Of a stretch of 64,000 nt of DNA, positions 63,401 through 64,000 are shown piece after piece (positions within the stretch are counted from its first letter, which is position 1; every line of letters starts with the position of its first letter). The DNA is taken from assembly GCA_916613615.1 (NCBI GenBank), contig OU744725.1:8848708-8912707 (forward strand), written 5' to 3'. This DNA is from Steromphala cineraria (taxonomy: Eukaryota; Mollusca; Gastropoda; Trochida; Trochidae). The notes under the pieces were generated by a model that saw nothing but the letters and a program-made list of their open reading frames with translations, was not told the DNA's origin and ran no database searches. The position numbers and the translations under genes were made by a program.

Positions 63401-63677
63401 CTCCCCCGTCTCCGCCGACCTCCTTGATGCCCTGCAGGGTCTCTATCAGCTTCGTCTTCTGCTCCAACTGTTCCGTGAGATCGTGCACGATCCCCTCTCG
63501 GTCAGCCAGGAGGGACATCTTGTCCTCGATCTGTTGCTCCCTGAAGCTGATGACCTGTGCTTTCTCCTCGATGAGTCGATCTTTCTCCTCCAGCTGCTTC
63601 TTCAGCATCTTCGTCTTGGCTCGGAACACCTTGTTAGATGATCCCTCCTCGCTTGTCATGCTGCTAGTGTCAGAGTC
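24279..63677 (-). CDS. GOLGB1: Giantin-like golgin (GOLGB1 type), giant tail-anchored coiled-coil protein, 5' end missing
   Basis: Giantin is a Golgi-membrane tether: a long coiled-coil rod anchored by its C-terminus, working in vesicle capture and Golgi structure. Seventeen exons (listed separately) chain in phase to 26,604 nt: 8867 residues plus stop, with the N-terminus beyond the window. Nearly all of it is heptad-rich coiled coil (Glu, Lys, Gln, Leu, Ser). The last exon encodes a single hydrophobic segment, VIWAYFILVHILLVSC, then FTGFI; human giantin ends in a similar membrane segment and a CFTGHL-like tail, as I recall. No GRIP domain is seen at the C-terminus, and no motor or kinase domain. 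The main alternative is another tail-anchored golgin, but the size and tail favour giantin. The gene converges on CARF. Confidence 0.85.
25176..25230 (-). CDS. GOLGB1: Golgin small penultimate exon (tentative)
   Basis: The acceptor CTCTTTCAG precedes it and the donor GTATGT follows. The flanking exons need a phase 1-in, phase 2-out exon between them, because direct joining gives a stop; this 55-nt piece fits exactly (RHGMGYCQRMCRWVKIK). The sequence is basic and not coiled coil, and other frames through it are also open, so it is the least certain exon. Confidence 0.5.
25553..25613 (-). CDS. GOLGB1: Golgin exon, short coiled-coil segment
   Basis: The acceptor GATACAG precedes it and a consensus GTGAGT donor follows. 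It encodes VHLQIDTEDDSRIREMNTML, phase 0 in and 1 out. Confidence 0.8.
25707..26068. mobile_element. MITE D with TTAA ends (golgin intron)
   Basis: Inverted ends AGGGGCAGTAGCACGTTTTT at the left and AAAAACGTGCTACTGCCCCT at the right, each bordered by TTAA. About 360 bp without coding capacity. TTAA flanks suggest a piggyBac-type target, though a TA-target family is also possible. Confidence 0.85.
26116..26271. mobile_element. MITE-like foldback E (golgin intron)
   Basis: AGGAGGGGCAGAAT at 26116-26129 is inverted as ATTCTGCCCCTCCT at 26258-26271, with weaker pairing further in. About 156 bp in total, adjacent to MITE D. No clear target duplication. Confidence 0.55.
26352..26505 (-). CDS. GOLGB1: Golgin exon, coiled coil
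   Basis: Encodes LAVSEEGRQRAVESVQSLEK and on to LQEQLQIQANARE, a regular heptad pattern. The acceptor CGTTGCAG precedes it and the donor GTGGGT follows; phase 2 in, 0 out, matching both neighbours. Confidence 0.88.
26654..26944 (-). pseudogene. LINE ORF2 fragment, inverted part
   Basis: Minus-strand ORF with NDFLKDDNTFLSYNEF and KTNFLEYAGLISSMKNYF, followed after a frameshift by LPFVPPNLEIL and TGCGIFYSQLCKDD. It matches residues just upstream of the direct fragment in an intact LINE. Confidence 0.88.
26953..27483 (+). pseudogene. LINE ORF2 C-terminal fragment, direct part
   Basis: 176 residues of LINE ORF2 C-terminus with the CTFC...HLLYEC zinc motif. A premature TAA follows CKYD; the frame beyond still reads [12 protein letters not shown], so the stop is a mutation relative to the first LINE. 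Confidence 0.88.
27687..27898 (-). CDS. GOLGB1: Golgin exon with Gln/Ala-rich linker
   Basis: Encodes VVDLEKKAVNEALQRAADVQ, then a Pro/Thr spot and an AQLQAQPQLQAQAQAESE-type stretch, ending NQEQLEDLRKR. The Gln/Ala repeat breaks the coiled coil and looks like a hinge near the membrane end. The acceptor GTGCCCAG precedes it and the donor GTGGGG follows; phase 0 in, 2 out. Confidence 0.87.
28230..28376 (-). CDS. GOLGB1: Golgin exon, coiled coil
   Basis: Encodes VSQLAEDRGYLNIQMGQLSK and on to YRTLYQTHLNTQSK; 49 codons, phase 0 on both sides, GTAGGA donor. Confidence 0.88.
28699..34599 (-). CDS. GOLGB1: Golgin second-largest exon, 1967 codons
   Basis: A 5901-nt uninterrupted coding exon between the acceptor TGTTCCAG (before 34599) and the donor GTTAGT (after 28699), phase 0 on both sides. 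It is almost wholly coiled coil (LQTQL, ELxxxLE heptads). Its N-terminal 170 residues contain four related repeats with LTEMESRTSELTQRLEQEGG and DAWRGQVE. It ends HQRESRCQQLAMQ. Antisense ORFs along it are shadows. Confidence 0.93.
34040..34545 (-). repeat. Four in-frame repeats in golgin coding sequence
   Basis: Units of roughly 40-57 codons share EMESxxSELTxRLxQ, a GEDLxAWRGQVExL-type segment and a SEEEKxxLxxQ segment. Two neighbouring units are nearly identical in part (LTEMESRTSELTQRLEQEGG twice), showing recent duplication. Confidence 0.85.
34600..36404 (-). other. Golgin intron between the two giant exons
   Basis: 1.8 kb, very AT-rich. A short run with repeated ATGACAATGA-like and AATATGCTGAAAAATGCTG-like sequence lies near 36040-36220. 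No exon or transposon recognised. Confidence 0.6.
36405..53825 (-). CDS. GOLGB1: Golgin giant exon, 17,421 nt, 5807 codons
   Basis: One unbroken reading frame between the acceptor CCATTTCAG (before 53825) and the donor GTAAGC (after 36405); length is an exact multiple of three and both ends are phase 0, joining DELQTEK-type exons on either side. The encoded chain begins TDLDEKYQHVQEDLKQMEQ and ends LQEQLQTKEEH. It is coiled coil throughout, with a few breaks: a Ser/Asp-rich linker (codons at 40024-40160), an EPPEEVEVEHF linker near 41800, and AFPYMYLEETVSVENL near 36900. The length suggests growth by internal duplication. Confidence 0.95.
37830..39830 (-). repeat. Lys-rich internal repeats in the giant exon
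   Basis: A motif of the form KKKxAKxIVxxKKLxE recurs at about 39745-39825 (KLLKKKEAKVIVTNKKL), 39497-39577 (QLKKKEARVVTLSKKL), 39259-39345 (TVKKKDAKIIVASKKL) and 37835-37910 (EVKKKDAKLIVKKKKLNE). The first three are spaced about 80 codons apart with related flanks, so they are tandem duplicates. Confidence 0.85.
40024..40160 (-). other. Ser/Asp-rich break in the golgin rod
   Basis: Encodes MMGESSLDVSFTSDRDDDSV, then VSDATATSSLSRYSSQRSIG. Unlike the rest of the rod it has no heptads, many Ser/Thr and Asp, and an RYSSQRS basic-Ser cluster. Probably a flexible, phosphorylatable hinge; the role is inferred. Confidence 0.7.
54264..54434 (-). CDS. GOLGB1: Golgin exon, coiled coil
   Basis: Encodes LKELQASLESQDELSKEQKD and on to QELEALQTEK; 57 codons, phase 0 both sides, ATTCCAG acceptor and GTAAAA donor. 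Confidence 0.88.
54435..55093 (-). other. Golgin intron
   Basis: 659-bp AT-rich intron; nothing else recognised. Confidence 0.6.
55094..55212 (-). CDS. GOLGB1: Golgin exon, coiled coil
   Basis: Encodes TERERQELQADLERLRDKIE, then FEKENEELRAK. The acceptor CCTGCAG precedes it and the donor GTGACC follows; phase 1 in, 0 out. Confidence 0.86.
55612..55762 (-). CDS. GOLGB1: Golgin exon, coiled coil
   Basis: Encodes ESMREKTGTLEGTVSELEKR and on to VKMAETEESRD. The acceptor TTTCACCAG precedes it and a consensus GTAAGT donor follows; phase 0 in, 1 out. Confidence 0.88.
55763..56220 (-). other. Golgin intron
   Basis: 458-bp AT-rich intron; nothing else recognised. Confidence 0.6.
56221..56400 (-). 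CDS. GOLGB1: Golgin exon, coiled coil
   Basis: Encodes VSHDSSQQERLLTLREELDS and on to MRVVELEQFQKGAQADM; 60 codons, phase 0 both sides, consensus GTGAGT donor. Confidence 0.88.
56470..58709 (+). mobile_element. Dispersed hairpin-ended repeat, copy 2 (five 156-bp subrepeats)
   Basis: About 2.24 kb in a golgin intron, antisense to the gene. It shares start, order and end with 17816-19688, but has five 156-bp units (starting near 57816, 57972, 58128, 58283 and 58440) instead of three and a longer GGAC/GACA tract (58588-58655). The same terminal hairpin, AGCTCACATTTAC / GTAAAGGTGAGCT, closes it at 58674-58702. Confidence 0.87.
58588..58655. repeat. GGAC/GACA simple repeat
   Basis: Tetranucleotide tract of GGAC with GACA interruptions inside copy 2 of the dispersed repeat. 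A minus-strand ORF across it reads RPSVRPSVRP-like and is an artefact. Confidence 0.9.
59035..59186 (-). CDS. GOLGB1: Golgin exon, coiled coil
   Basis: Encodes QLEGSLKDLEGEKESLLKQK and on to DLQATVDQ. The acceptor TTTGCAG precedes it; the donor GTCGGT is weak but supported by phase and coiled-coil continuity. Phase 1 in, 0 out. Confidence 0.85.
59187..59641 (-). other. Golgin intron
   Basis: 455-bp AT-rich intron; nothing else recognised. Confidence 0.6.
59642..59759 (-). CDS. GOLGB1: Golgin exon, coiled coil
   Basis: Encodes GDDLADEVMTLKNRLAELED and on to KLVDFEELRLQQ. The acceptor CCCTCCAG precedes it and the donor GTGAGG follows; phase 0 in, 1 out. Confidence 0.87.
59760..60245 (-). other. 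Golgin intron
   Basis: 486-bp AT-rich intron; nothing else recognised. Confidence 0.6.
60246..61439 (-). CDS. GOLGB1: Golgin exon, 398 codons, with threefold repeat
   Basis: The acceptor CCTTTCAG precedes 61439 and the donor GTGAGT follows 60246; phase 0 both sides. It encodes ILQGSIKEKDQSIQEQATLI and further coiled coil, then a three-fold repeat of DSDEVEALRVMVDQLKAE, ending KEVEQLRK. The ATG at 61271 is internal, since the coding frame and acceptor lie 56 codons upstream of it. Confidence 0.9.
60390..60625 (-). repeat. Threefold 18-residue repeat in golgin
   Basis: SDEVQALRVMVDQLKAEI, SDEVEALRTLVDQLKAEI and SDEVEALRVMVDQLKAEV, separated by short Gly/Ser/Pro/Ala-rich linkers (for example AQRPAAASGGD). 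Clear tandem duplication with coil-breaking spacers. Confidence 0.92.
61440..61980 (-). other. Golgin intron
   Basis: 541-bp AT-rich intron; nothing else recognised. Confidence 0.6.
61981..62133 (-). CDS. GOLGB1: Golgin exon, N-terminal coiled coil
   Basis: Encodes MQEMYAQMVYKDRKVMELNN and on to EFVGEKNEVIRGRDKVVE; 51 codons, phase 0 both sides, TCCCAG acceptor and GTGAGA donor. The methionine at its start is internal. Confidence 0.85.
62134..63395 (-). other. Golgin intron, 1.26 kb
   Basis: AT-rich. Around 62220-62410 there are several CATGATNATCATACC-like and CATGCCNT-like short repeats, but no complete element or exon. Confidence 0.5.
63396..63677 (-). CDS. GOLGB1: Most upstream golgin exon in the window
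   Basis: Encodes DSDTSSMTSEEGSSNKVFRA, then KMLKKQLEEKDRLIEEKAQV and on to GDGGAE. The acceptor CACCTGTAG before 63677 and an open frame through the first ATG (63659) suggest it is not the first exon, so the true start lies beyond the window; ATG 63659 is the fallback start. The acidic Ser-rich lead before the coil is typical of a golgin N-terminus. Confidence 0.85.
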
Positions 63678-64000
63678 CTACAGGTGAAAATAGTGTGTTA
63701 CATTGCCTGACTGTGGAAAATTATTTTTTAATAAACCATTTTAAATCATTACCCACAAAGTACAAATACAGTCATTTTCTATGAGAATATATCTAAAGCA
63801 AGTGACTAATATATCTTAAGCAAGTGACCTTTATAGCGTATTTCATAAAATATTGCAAATAAATGTTGATTGCAATTATATCTTAACTATAATTTCTTCA
63901 ACACCCAAACACATATTCTTACACGCTAAAAGAATTGTTTGCACATTATGCACATTCAGTTTTGTGATATATTGGTATTGCTTGCAATTACATTGCACAC
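63678..64000 (-). other. Golgin intron or 5' flank
   Basis: AT-rich, no coding exon or promoter element recognised before the window ends. Confidence 0.5.

Noticed and set aside
24279..63677. Myosin heavy chain, kinectin, CENP-E/F or GRIP-golgin identity for the coiled-coil gene
   Set aside because: No motor head, no C-terminal GRIP domain, and the tail is a membrane anchor with FTG near the end, which fits giantin best.

Overview
This is eukaryotic nuclear DNA from an animal. Exons are split by GT-AG introns and much of the sequence is transposon debris. I infer a marine invertebrate, most likely a mollusc and probably a bivalve: the hairpin-ended GGAC-rich repeats and the mix of MITEs look like bivalve genomes as I remember them, but no search was run.

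Two host genes converge. On the plus strand, 1533-14625 holds a complete 12-exon gene for a 744-residue calcium-responsive transcription factor (CaRF/ALS2CR8 family). On the minus strand, 63677 down to 24279 holds the 3' part of a giant coiled-coil golgin that ends in a single C-terminal membrane anchor, best matched to giantin (GOLGB1). I assembled 17 exons whose splice phases chain without a break into 8867 residues plus stop. Its 5' end lies beyond the right edge. Two exons carry about 88% of this coding sequence: one of 17,421 nt (5807 codons) and one of 5901 nt (1967 codons). The two proteins have no evident functional link; they are simply neighbours.

Layout: 1-1300 is a 35-bp satellite. 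1533-14625 is CARF, with introns holding three foldback MITEs and a nested insertion: a 5'-truncated L1/Tx1-type LINE with a 13-bp target duplication, itself interrupted by a 2.6-kb non-autonomous LTR element whose two 729-bp LTRs look identical. 14626-24278 is the convergent 3' zone, with long 3' UTRs or intergenic DNA, one copy of a dispersed hairpin-ended repeat, a tRNA-like relic, a foldback and a 48-bp minisatellite next to the golgin stop codon. 24279-63677 is the golgin gene; its introns hold two more MITEs, a second LINE with an inverted 5' end, and a longer second copy of the dispersed repeat. 63678-64000 is an intron or upstream sequence.

The most unusual items are the 17.4-kb uninterrupted coding exon, the size of the golgin (about 2.7 times human giantin as I recall it), the 3'-UTR minisatellite whose unit resembles the golgin's last codons, and the almost target-duplication-free LTR element. 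I found no CRISPR array, operon or new enzyme system.
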